Positions 20,744 through 30,999 of a stretch of 64,000 nt of DNA are shown here, in pieces (the stretch's first letter is position 1; every line of letters begins with the position of its first letter). The stretch is from Acanthosepion lycidas. Its lineage: Eukaryota > Mollusca > Cephalopoda > Sepiida > Sepiidae. Position numbers and translations under genes: made by a program. The notes under the pieces were generated by a model. That model was given only the letters and a program-made list of their open reading frames with translations, was not told the DNA's origin and ran no database searches. Where the stretch lies: NCBI GenBank assembly GCA_963932145.1, contig OZ010574.1:77827643-77891642 (forward strand), in the 5' to 3' direction.

Positions 20744-22262
20744 GTCGCCTAGCTACATTGATGAGCAGTGATACAGCGAAACAGGCTGTGGATGACAATA
20801 TATATGCCCCTGAAAAATTATTTCGGTTGAACTCTCAGGGGTAGAAGTGAGAGTTTGTAAATAGTGACTATTACTGCTAGCAATGCAATATTCTTCGTTA
20901 AAACGAATCGAGTTCTCTCAGTCACAGTGTGTTTATCTAAAAATAAATACGCTTAAATTCACATTCATCCCTGCCGGGCGCCAACGACTTAGGGGTAGAT
21001 TCTCCGACTGACGCCAATTCAGTACTTAAATCATATAGAATTTAAAATGTAGCAACTGTATGGTGCCTGCACTAGAGTGATCATGAAAAAAAATCATTGA
21101 GTTCGATCATCATAAGAAATGGTGATTTTATTCTTTATAGAATAAAATCGATATGTATTTGTTTAAGTTTACGAGGTATTTTTGGTCTCAGCCACCTTAT
21201 TTGTCGAGCAGTATTTATAAAGAAATTAAATCTTCAGCAAATTTCATCTTCCATTTTCATCTTCCATGTCTTGTTGCATCGTAAATTCCCTGTCGCCAAT
21301 TTGATTACATAATCTCCGAATCGTGACTTTTTTCATCTCAGTTTTAAAATTCTATTTCTTGCACAATGATGTCTAAACAGAAAATAAATAAGTAATACAG
21401 ATTAACTTATAGTAACGTGTGCAACACAAGTGATTTTATAAGCAATGTCGCTCTCTGACATACTGTTCGGGATTGTTTTTATATTTATCCAACTCTGAAG
21501 AAAAGTTATAAAGTGCTTTAAGAAATAACCAAAGTTAATTTTCATTATCGAAGGAGTAAACAACTTTTAGCATTAAAACTGGTCAAAAATCATAAAATGC
21601 CATTTTTTTTTCAGAAAAAGAATTTTTGGAAATGTTAAATAATTCTGCAGGAAGCCAATTAATGTAGAATTTAATTGTAATCGATATGTAAACCGGTAAA
21701 CTTATCAAGAAGATTATGTTACGCCAATTCCCCTGCATAGAACATGAGCATTCAGAATCCTGACTTTTCTCAAGTTCGAATGTCTACCCCTGGCAAATGT
21801 CAGAGCGTAGATGTTTTCTCATCTTAAGCATATTTTTATTCAAACACGTACCTCCATGAACATTTGTAATTATACGTGCAAGCGCATGCGCACTGACACC
21901 CGTAAAACGTTTTATGGCTTATTTCTGTACATCAGAAATATTCAGACATATGAACAGGCAACTGAATATAAAATTACATAAGAAATCAAAAATAAAATCT
22001 TACTACAAACAAGATTCGTGGTGTTTTAATATGACTCGACGATAAATATACATCAACAATGTCAATACCATTTTCAGTTTATAAACTAAAATAAAGTTTT
22101 GGTTAATTTTACCATTTCCATTGTATAGGACAGCACCTTTGTGGTGACTTTGAAAAAGGACCTTGTACCCTTCTATCCCAGTTTGTCGGAGCTGCTGCCA
22201 TGTATCCAGGGTAATTGTTACGTTGTAGGGTACTGCCTATACTGACCATTTCTTGATCATAT
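20744..22262. other. No gene; possible primer-binding-site-like motif
   Basis: No coding region is supported. On the minus strand at about 20965-20986 the sequence TTGGCGCCCGGCAGGG resembles the TGGCGCCC start of retroelement primer-binding sites, but no paired LTRs were found. Otherwise the sequence is AT-rich. Confidence 0.35.
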
Positions 22263-22538
22263 GTCACTGACAATCCAAAAAATGATATGATTAGCAGCCC
22301 TCGATTGCACTACTGCAGCTGGTATTATCCAATAAATCGCAGGAGATACTGGGATTGCTCCGAAGATTAACTCATGTTTTTATGTTGGTGTACGGTTTAG
22401 TTCGCCCTAAATTGTAAATGGACAGTTCATCTTTAATTTTACTTGTTTAAGATTTATTAAATTATATATACTACAAACACCAGTGAAAGTTTCACAGTTT
22501 TCCTATTTGAATTGTCTGGTGAATTTTAATTCTTCAGT

Positions 22539-22606
<68 letters not shown>

Positions 22607-23988
22607 CCCTATTTAATCGTTAAATATTTGAACTTAACATTTTTAACGAATTATTGCAATAACAATCATAAATATGAACGCAGGCTATTATTGAAAGAAG
22701 TAGAGGCTTATAAATGAAAAGATTAAAAATTGATAAGGTTTTTCACTTCAGTATTATCGTTCCTATACCTTCGCTTTCTTTCTTTTTCTCATGGAAGCCC
22801 AACAGCATCTCTGATATATCTTTTCTGTCTCTCCTCGCAATCAAAATTGAATAATCCATTATTTGTTAGATATTGACAGGGCGTAACGTACATGTTAACT
22901 GAGGAACTAATAAACAAACAGAATTATAATGTTATCGTTTAAAATTTGCTATATTTAAAGAGGAAGAGTTCTTAATATCGGAGATAAAGCGTTTAGAAAT
23001 ATAGACAGTGTGGAAATAGGTATCAGCACTGCATAAAATAAAATATTTGTACTGTATGAATTAATATAAATGAATAAAAGATTAAAAAAACTCATATATT
23101 ATAAGCAGTCCCGATGTCATGAGCATAAATAAACAGTCACAGTCATGTAATACATACCCCAACTGGCATAAGTAATTCAAAGCTCTTGAGTGTAAATAAC
23201 TGTAAAAAGGTAACATTAAACCAATTACAAAGTGTGAAGAGAAGGGCATAGTTTACTTTTCTTTCACCTCCTTTAATCCCCTAGTAACCTAATTACACAA
23301 CCCGCTGTATATGCAGCGGATAAAAGGATTACTGTTATTTGGAGGGAAGGTTACATTGAAGCATGGAATGCTGTATTGAGTCCTATGTCCACAAGCTTTT
23401 ATAGATTCTGTCATCTCTTACTTTCAACCTATGACTTTACACTATATTAAAAAAAAACACAAAAAAAAACTCGTTCCGACAAAATCAGCTAACGATCACA
23501 TTTCAAGAACTGGTCGGGCCGAGTACTTTTCAGATCTATCTCTCATGAGTCAGTGGATCTCACATATACATCATTAGTAGTACATAATTTACAAATACAT
23601 AAATAGTAGGAGAAAAGTTGGTGTGACATTAAATAACAACTAATGACACTTCTAAGGTACAAAACCTGAACGCTTTGATGCTTTGTGTTGTAAGTAAACT
23701 TAGAACAATTTCCGCTACTAAACTTGTCCATATTTTGATGATCAATGTGGATTTTCAAATAATGTAAGGATGGTTCTCATGCATAACTACCTTAGGCTGT
23801 CTGTTGAAAATTCTTTGATGTTTCATAAAATCTTGGATGCACTTGGTTTTCGCGACATCCTATACTGTTTGTCTGACGAATCACCCATCTTTACGTCATC
23901 GATGTAACAGCTAACCTTATCGAATCGAAAGGCTCTTCTCAGTTTCGAGCTAATATTTGAAATAATCTGCTCAGCTCAAATACAACAG
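22263..23988 (+). repeat. Inverted duplication, left arm
   Basis: Three blocks of this arm recur in reverse orientation at 27498-28572. Block 22263-22545 pairs with 28318-28572 reversed, block 22606-22775 with 27791-27960, and block 23695-23988 with 27498-27791. The last block is 294 bp in both arms and I count 4 differences. A TA array (22541-22604) lies between the first two blocks. A 919-bp stretch (22776-23694) has no counterpart in the right arm. I see no protein-coding motif in the arm, so it is a dispersed repeat of unknown class in two opposite copies or a true segmental inverted duplication. Confidence 0.9.
22541..22604. repeat. (TA)n microsatellite
   Basis: About 32 TA units inside the left arm of the inverted duplication. 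The right arm has two TA arrays at the matching position with a hairpin element between them. Confidence 0.97.
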
Positions 23989-24762
23989 TTTTTTTTTCAT
24001 TGTTTTTAGCAACAAAAAAGAACAGTATTGAAACAGTTCTTTTAGCCTCTGTTGAAAGAATATTGGAATTCTTGACAAAATAATAACATTACCCAAATCA
24101 GATCTCCATCACTGTAGGATTTTGGGGAGCAGTCAGTGGATTATAGCCGGTTTCATCTATTATAATATTCTAGAGTAGGGAAAGACATATCTTTATTATC
24201 AAGAACGAGTTGCACAAAAGATAGCTAATTTAAACAAGAGAAAGTATTTACTTTTTTGTTATGTTAGTTTTTTTTTTGATTGACAAATGCAAGCCTAGCA
24301 TCATTAGGATGAATTCAGTAGGCTAAATCGTTACAATTGGATAATTTGCAGCATATATCAAACGCAGCTGGGTTAGATTTTTAAAAGTTTCATGAATTCA
24401 GATCAGTGCTACATTATATAAGTATGAAAAAACTTTAAAAAGTCCAGAATGCTTCAATTCAGCAATTCCACAAATCTTTTCCACGAGAATCCAAAATTTT
24501 AAATATATATATATAAATATAGGTAAGTATACTCGTCTCGAAAAACCTTCGAATTTTTGTTTTGATAATAATCAAATCAATCTCGAAGGAAAAAAAGGTT
24601 TTAAAAAAAGAAAGAGTCAGGAACATGAAAGTCTGTCGAAAAAATCGCAAAGATACAGGTTCAAAGCCCAAAGAAAAAACCCCGACACGAGTAAACAACT
24701 AACTAAAAAGAGCTCAATACAACTGTAGAGCAGACCTAGTCAAATGTATTCATCTTTGATTT

Positions 24763-24765
<3 letters not shown>
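23989..24765. other. Spacer of the inverted duplication; no gene seen
   Basis: AT-rich DNA between the left arm and the mariner-like remnants. The minus-strand frame at 24459-24698 is AT-biased and lacks motifs. Confidence 0.45.

Positions 24766-24824
<59 letters not shown>
24766..24824. repeat. (TA)n microsatellite with one TG interruption
   Basis: TA array with a single GT break near 24798, adjoining the truncated end of the mariner-like remnant on its right. Confidence 0.95.
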
Positions 24825-24829
24825 TTAGG

Positions 24830-25157
24830 TCAGGCACACAGTGACAACTCATTGTCTCATGCTAAACTCATGTTCATGCTTAAGTCGTCAGGCCTGAATA
24901 TTGCATTTAAGCATGAAACAGACTGACACCCAAATACTCTGAAATATTCGTACTGGAGCTTCCGACGGGAATGCCAAGCAGTACAGCATGACGTTTCCAA
25001 ATTTCTGGCGGCGTGAATTGCGTCATCGTGCTCCTTTTTTCACAGACGGTGCCCAACTGACCCTACTATACTGTTCAGTCGATAAAATCGAAAACAAACA
25101 ACACGCTTACGCGAATGTAAACATATAAGATGGCGACAATTTACCCATCGCACCCTG
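24830..25157 (-). mobile_element. Mariner-like element, 5' part only
   Basis: Read on the minus strand, the element starts with CAGGGTGCGATGGGTAAATT at 25157, flanked by TA at 25158-25159. A start codon at 25026 opens 'MTQFTPPEIWKRHAVLLGIP', followed by 'GSSSTNISEYLGVSLFHA', resembling the N-terminal HTH of a mariner-like transposase of the same wider group as the one at 30015. Stops follow, and the copy breaks off near 24830 next to a TA array. The catalytic domain is absent. Confidence 0.65.
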
Positions 25158-25164
25158 TACATAT

Positions 25165-25507
25165 ATATACATAAATTATCGTCTTAATTACGCAAAAATG
25201 AAAATAACACTGGCATCTCACTTTAACAGGTATATTTACAAAAATTTCATAAAAAAATATCTTAAGAGTAAATATTATTCAATAAAATCACCATTGGTTT
25301 CAACCACGGCCACCAGACCTGGGTGGTATTTTTGCTTAAGTTAGTGAATGCTGCCATAATCCTTGCCTTCAGTTTATCTTTGGTGTTACAAGGAGTTTTG
25401 TTGGTCCCTCATTCAATTGCGGCCCACACATAATAATCAAGGAAGAATTAGATGCCCAGATGCGCGAAATTAAATATATAAAATGTCGAAAAATTCCAAA
25501 TCGCGCC

Positions 25508-25510
<3 letters not shown>
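25165..25510 (-). mobile_element. Mariner-like deletion derivative with transposase C-terminus
   Basis: On the minus strand the 5' end is CACGGCGCGATTTGGAATTT at 25510, next to TA. It resembles the terminal sequence of the neighbouring copy, including a shared ATTTCGCG-like stretch. Almost immediately, sequence of the transposase C-terminus appears: 'LDYYVWAAIE', a stop, 'GTNKTPCNTKDKLKARIMAA' and 'KPMVILL', ending with TAA at 25263-25265. The region between the 5' end and this C-terminal block, including the first catalytic Asps, is deleted. 'DYYVWAAIE' holds the last catalytic Asp of this family (NPLDYYVWG type). Confidence 0.7.

Positions 25511-25538
<28 letters not shown>
25510..25538. 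repeat. (TA)n microsatellite
   Basis: About 14 TA units at the 5' end of the mariner-like deletion derivative. Confidence 0.95.
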
Positions 25539-25541
<3 letters not shown>

Positions 25542-26469
25542 ATTATGAACGTTTTAGAACAGCAAAAGGCTTTTATTGTCCCCCTCCTCCAAAAGTAGTC
25601 GCCAAAATTATCATTTAAATCATATGTAGAAATTCGTTAACTGCAAAGATTTTCTGAATTGCTTATTTCTCTGCAGAGTGTAAATTAAGCAATACTGGCG
25701 TTTTTTATTTGTTAATTTTCCAAAATATACTTTTTGGAAAATGAACAAATATGAATTTAGATTCTAACACTTATTTATAAAATAAATAATGAGTAATCGA
25801 GATGCTTTAATTACGCTAATTTAACTAATGCTGTATTATGACATACTCTAATTCTCTCAATCAAAGAAACGAATACATAACGGTCATTGTATCATTAGAA
25901 AGTGGCTTCACCCGCCAGTTATTATTTCTCATTTAATACCTAGAAATGTATTCATCTTTGATTTTAGAACTTCTATGTCAGACAGAGCCGAAAATAGCCT
26001 CCACTAATTTTGGTTGTTGATAACTATCGACGTCTCTGTGCTTCGTGTTTTAATATTCCACTGAATAATCAGTAGGAAAAAAATCAATGGTTCTTATAGT
26101 CTGTTTTTTTCCTGGAAAGAAATACGTGACAGAATAAAAGATTGAAAAAATATAAGTATACACATTTTGGGACACCCTGTAGTTATTTTCAAGTAGACAT
26201 TGCATCAACTAAACCAACGCCATTATATAACAAAACGGAGCTACTCCTTCGGATGGCAAAGATTTCGTCGGCCAGTGATGCAGACGCAGCCGGGGTTCGT
26301 TTATTTTTCTTACAAGAGCGATTCGGCGAAATTCAAACAGGCGATGATAAGTAGAGTTGAGATTACCGGTTTTATCATTCAGCTCGAAATTCATCTATTT
26401 CTGACGCCTGTCAACTCGAAGATCAATATAGTTGTTGGCCATCCCGAATCAGACGCATCCCTCTGGCCA
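25539..26469. other. No recognisable gene
   Basis: AT-rich DNA followed by a less AT-rich stretch (26200-26460) that may be the 5' part of the RTE-like repeat beginning to its right. A GGGACACCCTGTA motif at 26169 resembles mariner-type ends but has no partner nearby. Confidence 0.4.
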
Positions 26470-27410
26470 TTTGTGGTCCGGCAGTTTAGATTTAGCAGTT
26501 TAGGTTTGGTTTCAGGTTTGGGCAAAAATGGGTCGATAAACGCGGCAAGTTAGGAAAGTAAAGTGGCAAGTGAAATTCAGAATATTCATAAAGAGGAGAT
26601 GGTCCCAACGCCGGTAGTGTGGGTGAAAAAATATGTGTTATGAGAGGGAATAACAAAATTCTTTTATCTTTTGATAGTATGTCTGGTACAAAGATAAGGA
26701 TGGTAGATTTAAAAAATTACAGACAGTTACTTGAAGCAACTTCCAATGCCAAAGCTTTCAGAACATTTATCCCTCACTGTCGAATGATGAAGCCTATTTT
26801 AATAATTTCAGAAATGGAGTAAGATAAAGTGGTATCAACGAAACAAAAATATCTGCTTTTTAGTCTAGAGTAAATAAAGAAACTAAATCGAATTAAAAAC
26901 GAATAATTTTAAAAATTGAAAACGCCAGCCTTTTCATATTTCTATCCAGCATGATTGGTCATTTTGTTTTTTATTTTATTTTATTTTTGATTATTTTCGT
27001 TTGGAATTTTGTGTATTTTGACATATGTGAGAAAGATATTAAAATAATCCCAAACCTATACTGGTAGCAAACTGGCTGCAAACAGATAGAAAATGAATTC
27101 AGTAAATATACAAAAATAGAAAGCGGTGTAAGACAAGGATGTTTCTTTTCACTGGACTTCTTAAATCTATGCAGTGAGATGATTTTGAGAGAATTAATCT
27201 TAAAAACATAAGATATGCAGATGACACAGTGTTAATAGCAGAAAGGAAAGTGTAAGAGCTCTTACAGAAAGTAGTGAAGGAAAGGGAGAAGAAAGGACTA
27301 AATATCAATTAGAAGAAGACTAAATGCATGCTTGTTAGTAAAAGAACAACCCAACATGCAAAATTACAAACTGAATATATCAAAATCAAAAACGTAAAAT
27401 TTTAAACAAT
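26470..27410 (+). pseudogene. RTE-like LINE copy 1 (family R)
   Basis: The part 26470-26920 is closely repeated in reverse at 32140-32640, including phrases such as GTATGTCTGGTACAAAGATA and GGATGGTAGATTTAAAAA or close forms. After a T-rich stretch the RT domain begins: 'FSKYTKIESGVRQGC' (about 27100-27145), the xGVRQGCxLSPxLFNLCSE motif, 'LDFLNLCSEMILRE', then in another frame the ATGCAGATGACACAGTG site encoding an ADDT box (about 27213), and 'KKGLNIN', a stop and 'KKTKCMLVSKRT'. It breaks off near 27410. Several stops and shifts are present. The RT block order is RTE/BovB-like. The endonuclease domain expected upstream is not recognisable. Confidence 0.75.
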
Positions 27411-27959
27411 TTTTATCGTTATGGAGGCAATTAACTGAAGAATTAAAATTCACCAGAAAATTCAAATAAGAACACTGCGAAACTGAAAAAAAAAAAACTG
27501 TTGCATTTGAGCTGAGCAGATTATTTCAAATATTAGCTCGAAACTGAGAAGAGCCTTTCGATTCGATAAGGTTAGCTGTTACATCGATGACGTAAGGATG
27601 GGTGATTCGTCAGACAAACAGTATTGGATGTCGCGAAAACCAAGTGCATCCAAGATTTTATGAAACATCAAAGAATTCTCAACAGACAGCCTAAGGTAGT
27701 TATGCATGAGAACCATCCTTACATTATTTGAAAATCCACATTGATCATCAAAATATGGACAAGTTTAGTAGCGGAAATTGTTCTAAGTTTAGCGAAGGTA
27801 TAGGAACGATAATAGTGAAGTGAAAAACCTTATCAATTTTTAATCTTTTCATTTATAAGCCTCTACTTCTTTCAATAATAGCCTGTGTTCATATTTATGA
27901 TTGTTATTGCAATAATTCGTTAAAAATGTTAAGTTCAAATATTTAACGATTAAATAGGG

Positions 27960-27960
<1 letters not shown>

Positions 27961-28034
<74 letters not shown>
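27961..28034. repeat. (TA)n microsatellite
   Basis: About 36 TA units, left border of the hairpin element. Confidence 0.97.
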
Positions 28035-28037
<3 letters not shown>

Positions 28038-28270
28038 GTAATGAAAAACAAACCACTTTAAGGTACCATTACGATAATTTATTTCACCTAAATCCTTTTT
28101 TAAGGACTCAGGATCATCAGGTAAAACTTCCAACAACGAATTGAGAGGAAAAATTAAAGGTACCTTAAAGTGGTTTGTTTTTCATTACATATTAGCTCTG
28201 TTCTCACATTGAGCTCTCAGGATTTCATCCTCTTTGGATTTACCAATTCGGTTTACCAAGTTCCTTATAA

Positions 28271-28272
<2 letters not shown>
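28035..28272 (-). mobile_element. TA-bracketed repeat with 32-bp inverted repeat
   Basis: ATGTAATGAAAAACAAACCA begins a 32-bp arm at 28036-28067 that is perfectly inverted at 28159-28190. The 91-nt loop contains, on the minus strand, the core CTGATGA (28120-28114), a hairpin with about 11 pairs including two wobbles, and GAAA (28085-28082). A diverged copy of the left half lies at 42416-42560, also between two TA arrays. It encodes no protein. The TA-array placement matches that of the Penelope-like element at 58222, so it may be a non-autonomous relative; this is an inference. Confidence 0.7.
28082..28120 (-). ncRNA. Hammerhead-ribozyme-like core
   Basis: The minus strand reads CTGATGA, T, an 11-bp hairpin closed by an AAAA loop (CCTGAGTCCTT pairs with AAGGATTTAGG), T, then GAAAT. 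CUGANGA and GAAA are the conserved core strands of the hammerhead ribozyme, with a stem II between them. The pair at the base of stem II would be U-U instead of G-C, and I could not identify stems I and III or the UH cleavage site with confidence. Activity is unproven. Confidence 0.35.

Positions 28273-28314
<42 letters not shown>
28273..28314. repeat. (TA)n microsatellite
   Basis: About 20 TA units, right border of the hairpin element. Confidence 0.97.
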
Positions 28315-28317
<3 letters not shown>

Positions 28318-28572
28318 ATTTTATCGTCATGGAAGTAGCAATTAACTGAAGAATTAAAATTCACCAGAAAATTCAAATAGAAAAAGAAGAATGGTGTTTG
28401 TAGCATGTATAATTTAATAAATCTTAAACAAGTAAAATTAAAGTCACCAACATAAAAACATGAGTTAATCTACGGAGCAATCCCAGTATCTCCTGCAGTT
28501 TATTGGATAGTACAGGCTGCAGTAGTGCAATCAAGGGCTGCTAATCATAGCATTTTTGGGATTGTTGGTGAC

Positions 28573-29319
28573 TAAACCAGTTCCACACCTCGCTTCTGTT
28601 GGGAGGAGTAGGGTGGCGAGCGAAAGAAGTGAGTGAGTAAGAAAAAGTTAAGAAAGTTCAAAGGGCGAGTGAACTGAAAGAATCAACAACGAGTTAACTT
28701 GAGCTGATGTTTCGATAACGATAACGTAGGTCAACTGATAACCACTACACTATTTTCCCCAAACAATCATGACAATAACGAAAAATAACCGAAAACACCG
28801 TGAAGGAAGAACTTAGAACTGATTTCTCGTACGTCAAGGAAAGTCATATACAAATGGTATCACCTGACCATTATACAGTGATTGTTTGCAACAAAGACAA
28901 AAGCATAATTGGGACATAGGCCGTTAAGACACAGTACCAACTTGTTGTCAGAAAAGTGGCGTGCCAACTTTCAGTATGGAAAGTTTGAGAATCAAAGCAG
29001 AGAGGCCTTCAATCATTTTAGTTCTTTAAATTATTCATCATATTAATGATCTTATTGTGTTCAATCAACGAATATAGGTCAAATGAATGGCTGAAATAAG
29101 TGATATCCAAGGAAGGCATTGTGTTTATAATTCCTGGGCAGTTGGGTACGTAGAAACACTGAGATATGGGCGTGTCAAAATATTTGAGTATCCACCAGAA
29201 ACGATATCGAATAGACATCTTCAAGTTGATTTTGTAGCATTTTCAACGATCTTGTGACAATTCTTTAGAAAAATCTTTTTACCGTTGGTTACACTATTAT
29301 GATCCAGAGAGCAAAGGAC
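28573..29319. other. No recognisable gene
   Basis: AT-rich DNA with a purine-rich GAGTGAGTAAG stretch near 28625. No motif was found in the short frames. Confidence 0.45.
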
Positions 29320-29640
29320 AGTTCATGCAGTGATGAAACTCTGGTTCCTCAGAGCAGAAGATATTATAGAATTTACATCTAGGACCTCTCTAATATTACG
29401 TACACAAAATCGTATCAACCCCATTACTTACACTTTCCATTAGTATTGAGGAACTTTCATTCTGACAACTTCTTTCAGAGAAATACTATTTTGTGGAGCA
29501 GACTCCCGAGAGGATCCTTTCGTGAACATCTACAATCTTAACCTCTTCAGGTCTACAGTCAACCATTGTCTATTCTACATATCCTCATAATCTGCACTTG
29601 CCTCTTCCTCATACATTCATATCACACACCTCAAAGTCAG
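29320..29640 (+). pseudogene. LINE family K tail
   Basis: At about 29462-29530 the plus strand reads 'HSDNFFQRNTILWSRLPRGS', the same C-terminal block (FFxRxxxLWxRLPRG) seen in the tail at 1237. It is followed by 'FREHLQS' and a stop. The upstream 140 nt resemble degraded ORF2 sequence. A short 5'-truncated copy. Confidence 0.5.
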
Positions 29641-29769
29641 CAGGAAAAGTCATAGTAACATTTTTAGGATAAGAAATTTATTTTGATGACTTATTTTCTG
29701 AATAATACACCAAGGAGGCGCGTGAAGAGAAACTGTAGGGAAAGCTACAGAAATGTGTTTTCTTCTTTT

Positions 29770-29885
29770 GTGTGGGAAGGCACTTACTCTTGGAACTAGC
29801 AAGATAATGGATATTTTGAAGAATTTGGACTTTGCTTATATCGACTATCCATCCTGCTCACCAGACCTTGCTCGATTTAACAGAG
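29770..29885 (+). pseudogene. Mariner transposase fragment
   Basis: One frame reads 'KIMDILKNLDFAYIDYPSCS' followed by 'PDLARFN'. This resembles the stretch between the second and third catalytic Asp of mariner transposases (…FLxxLxxxxxxHPPYSPDLAPCDF). Here the last catalytic Asp is not preserved. Only about 40 codons are recognisable. Confidence 0.4.
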
Positions 29886-29900
29886 CCAAAATTTAATTTT

Positions 29901-29901
<1 letters not shown>

Positions 29902-29936
<35 letters not shown>

Positions 29937-29952
29937 AGAGAGAGAGAGAGAG
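29902..29952. repeat. (GA)n microsatellite
   Basis: AG repeats with one GGGG interruption. Confidence 0.95.
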
Positions 29953-30014
29953 TTATACCCTCTCTGGGTGTCCCACTACTGTAGGTCTTTCCCAGTCTAA
30001 GTTATAGTTAAGTA

Positions 30015-30893
30015 CAGGGTGTCGCAGAAAAATCCGACACATGACAAAAAGAAAACGAAATAGGCAATAAAAACAAAAGTCGTATATGCAGATACCCGAC
30101 AGTTTGTCAACTAACGTTTTTCTCTCTACCCTCTTACAGGATGGAATATGAGCGAACAGCAACGTTAGTAGCTTCTTTTCGCGTCGGGAAGAAGCCTGCG
30201 GAAGTGATGGCCTGGTTTGCGTTCAAGAGGACCATGGTCATGGACATATGGAGGAGGTGGAAGGCGTGTGAGAATGAGGACGAATTTACTGCCAAACGAT
30301 AGGTCCACAACGTTCGTTCTTCGGTCGTTAGGACCGACGAGTTCGTCGCCGCCGTCAAGGAGACAGTCGACAACGATGGAAGCCAGAGCTACGCCAAGAT
30401 CACCGCTGACATGGGCTGTCACAAGTCGACGATCTGCCGAACGATCAAGAAGGACATTGATTACTCCTCCTACTGAAAGTCTCCGCTCCTGCACACAAGG
30501 CCAAGAAGACCCAGGCGTGGCTGCTGAACAATGTTCCTCATCACTGGTCGCCGGACATGTGGCCGCCCTCTTCACCCGACTGCAACCCTCAAGTATTTTT
30601 CTGGGGCGTGATTGAGGCCAAGACTAACAAGCACGTCCACAACACGGTCGATTTTCTGAAGGCTGCCATCGTAGCCGCTATGGACAAAGACATGGTCGCC
30701 AAAGCGTGTGACTCATTTCGCACCTGCCTTGAGATGGTCGTCGCCGCCGGCGGCGGTTACATTGAAAAATAATGTAGTATGTAACTCTAACTGTTGCTAA
30801 ATAAACTGTTGGGTATCTGCATATACAACTTTTATTTTTATTGCCTATTTCGTTTTCTTTTTGTCAAGTGTCGGATTTTACTGCAACACCCTG
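30015..30893 (+). mobile_element. Mariner-like element with 91-bp TIRs
   Basis: The left end (30015-30105) begins CAGGGTGTCGCAGAAAAATC. The right end (30803-30893) is its reverse complement with, by my count, 6 mismatches in 91 bp. A TA flanks both ends (30013-30014 and 30894-30895). The 879-bp element contains a transposase with an internal deletion. TIRs of this length are longer than the about 30 bp usual for mariner. The CAGGGTGT start is shared in part with the element at 24830-25157, and the two belong to one broad group by transposase similarity. Confidence 0.93.
30141..30772 (+). pseudogene. Mariner-like transposase, internally deleted
   Basis: The ATG at 30141 opens 'MEYERTATLVASFRVGKKPA' (first HTH region), running to an in-frame TAG after 'NEDEFTAKR'. 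It continues 'RTDEFVAAVKETVDNDGSQS', then the second HTH 'YAKITADMGCHKSTICRTIK' and 'KDIDYSSY' to a stop at about 30475. Sequence then jumps to the C-terminal part in another frame, 'KKTQAWLLNNVPHHWSPDMW' and 'PPSSPDCNPQVFFWGVIEAK', ending 'VVAAGGGYIEK' with TAA at 30770. The catalytic core between these blocks, with the first Asps, is deleted. The last catalytic Asp (NPLDYY type) is changed to 'NPQVFF'. The high G+C of this segment contrasts with the flanks. The overlapping 132-codon frame at 30217-30615 is a shadow. Confidence 0.88.
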
Positions 30894-30999
30894 TATATAT
30901 CTATAGGAAGAGATGGATAACAGAATTCATTTTTTTTGTATGCAGTTGACTTTAGTTTGAGATACAGATTCCTGTTTAATTATAGTAACGCCTTTCATA

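Larger units (their letters stand above)
27498..28572 (-). repeat. Inverted duplication, right arm
   Basis: This arm is the reverse complement of blocks of 22263-23988, about 98.6 percent identical in the best block (27498-27791). It lacks the 919 bp found at 22776-23694 of the other arm; the join is at about 27791. At the site where the left arm has one TA array, this arm carries TA array, hairpin element (28035-28272), TA array. A 50-bp sequence containing AATTAACTGAAGAATTAAAA occurs just outside at 27418-27470 and again at 28324-28378 in the same orientation, bracketing the arm. Confidence 0.9.

Noticed and set aside
20420..20798. Three overlapping minus-strand frames of Cys, Val, Tyr and Ile repeats
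   Set aside because: Pure simple-sequence translation of TA/CA repeats.
30217..30615. 132-codon plus and 136-codon minus frames
   Set aside because: Shadows of the mariner-like transposase, which accounts for the same DNA in another frame with recognisable motifs.
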